A DNA stretch of 6,713 nt, from positions 1-6,713 of the forward strand of contig JAFDWI010000007.1 in assembly GCA_018268545.1 (NCBI GenBank). Direction: 5' to 3'. Positions 6,033 through 6,713 of this stretch are shown in pieces (the stretch's first letter is position 1; each line of letters begins with the position of its first letter). Both the position numbers and the translations under genes were made by a program. Source of the DNA: Actinomycetota bacterium. GTDB taxonomy: Bacteria; Actinomycetota; Acidimicrobiia; Acidimicrobiales; Iamiaceae. Under the pieces are notes generated by a model that was not told the DNA's origin, ran no database searches, and saw nothing but the letters and a program-made list of their open reading frames with translations.

Positions 6033-6713
6033 GGATCACCTCGTCCGATGCCGACCCGGCCCGTGCGCCGCGGGGTGCACGACCAGGGAACAGATCCGAG
6101 CGCAGGCGTTGGCGCGCCCGATGCAACCGAACCTTCGCTGCCGACTCGGAGATCGACAGTTCCCGCGCGATCTCCGCGTGCGAGAAGTCGTAGATGTCAC
6201 GCAGGACGACGACCGACCGCAGTTTCACGGGGAGTTCGGCGATGGCCCGCACGAGGTCCTCGCGCAGGTCGACGGTGTGTTGGGGACCGTCGGTGTCGCC
6301 GGGTGCGCAGATCTCGTCGGGGAGTTCGCTGTGGCGATGCCGACGGCGTCGGCGCAGATGGGTCGACGCGCGGTTCGCGGTGATCCGGTACAACCAGGTC
6401 GAGAAGCGCGCGTCGCCACGGAACCCGTCGAGCCCGCGGAACGCACGGAGGTACACCTCCTGGGTGACATCCCGTGCATCGTCGGGGTCACCGACGAGAC
6501 GAAGCGCCAACTGGAAGGTGTCGCGGTAGGTGCGCCGGACGAGCTCGTCGAACGCGGCACGCTCGCCGGAGCGAGCTGCGCCGACGAGGCTCGCCTCGTC
6601 GGCACGCTCGAGCAGCCCGCGCGCGACGCTCAGGCTCGCCCGACCCGACGGAACGCCGAGCGGGCGCTCGGTGTCAACGGGTCTCTTTGTGAACGGTGTG
6701 CTGTCGATCCCAC
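6022..6713 (-). CDS. ECF-type RNA polymerase sigma factor (sigma-70 family), start outside window
   Basis: The frame is open from the right edge to TGA 6022-6024 and shows 229 residues. No ATG or GTG occurs in it; the only in-frame TTG (6510) would cut region 2 in half, so the true start is beyond the window. Region 2 spans about 38-115: DEASLVGAARSGERAAFDEL, then DARDVTQEVYLRAF and FRGDARFSTWLYRITANRA, the core-binding and -10-recognition segments. An Arg-rich linker (HLRRRRRHRH) follows. Region 4 (about 152-207) has AELPVKLRSVVVLRDIYDFS and the helix-turn-helix AEIARELSISESAAKVRLHRAR. Two-domain build and a downstream anti-sigma gene define an ECF factor. The regulon is unknown. The visible first 35 residues are not recognisable. 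Confidence 0.93.
   Translation of the reverse strand, partial: GIDSTPFTKRPVDTERPLGVPSGRASLSVARGLLERADEASLVGAARSGERAAFDELVRRTYRDTFQLALRLVGDPDDARDVTQEVYLRAFRGLDGFRGDARFSTWLYRITANRASTHLRRRRRHRHSELPDEICAPGDTDGPQHTVDLREDLVRAIAELPVKLRSVVVLRDIYDFSHAEIARELSISESAAKVRLHRARQRLRSDLFPGRAPRGARAGSASDEVIRAI
6033..6042 (-). promoter_or_regulatory. Ribosome binding site fixing the anti-sigma GTG start
   Basis: GAGGTGATCC on the minus strand is fully complementary to ten bases of the usual 16S rRNA 3' end. It stands just ahead of the GTG with 6 bases between GAGG and the start. It lies inside the last codons of the sigma gene. Confidence 0.8.

Noticed and set aside
6022..6510. Sigma factor starting at TTG 6510
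   Set aside because: This would remove half of region 2; the frame upstream translates to clear sigma sequence, so the start is outside the window.

Overview
The window is a high-GC stretch of bacterial chromosome. Its core is the conserved translation, secretion and transcription-elongation cluster tRNA-Trp - secE - nusG - rplK - rplA - rplJ - rplL, all on the minus strand. Several features fit an actinobacterial lineage, and I would guess an Acidimicrobiia-like organism: the GC-rich codons, a NusG with an acidic/proline-rich N-terminal extension, a tRNA-Trp next to secE, and a GTG-started zinc-finger anti-sigma gene. The class is inferred from general resemblance and not proven.

Layout from left to right. 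At 3-1109 (+) is the 3' part of an acetyl-CoA hydrolase / 4-hydroxybutyrate CoA-transferase family gene that is cut by the left edge. It is followed at 1171-1647 (+) by a short left-handed beta-helix acetyltransferase resembling the catalytic half of serine O-acetyltransferase. A strong two-way hairpin terminator at 1677-1715 separates these genes from the convergent ribosomal cluster. On the minus strand, in transcription order (right to left), come an ECF-type sigma-70 family factor cut by the right edge (6022-6713), an overlapping membrane-anchored zinc-finger anti-sigma factor (5682-6032), tRNA-Trp(CCA) (5524-5596), secE (5067-5393), nusG (4351-5070), rplK (3780-4205), rplA (3002-3712), a 247-nt leader with a promoter-like box and an L10-leader-like fold, rplJ (2122-2754) and rplL (1741-2121).

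The central genes work together. SecE is a core subunit of the Sec translocon, NusG couples RNA polymerase to the ribosome, L11 and L1 build the GTPase-associated region and the L1 stalk, and L10 with L12 forms the stalk that recruits translation GTPases. The gene junctions suggest dosage control: secE and nusG overlap by ATGA; rplL starts on the base after the rplJ stop, with its Shine-Dalgarno inside rplJ; and rplJL has its own leader, where L10-L12 would be expected to bind its own mRNA.

I found no CRISPR array, insertion sequence, phage gene or unrecognised multi-gene system. The window is mostly a well-known housekeeping locus. The points worth a second look are the break between rplL and rpoBC, the sigma/anti-sigma pair placed directly upstream of tRNA-Trp-secE, the rplJ leader with a possible 44-codon reading frame abutting rplJ, and the long acidic tail on L10.
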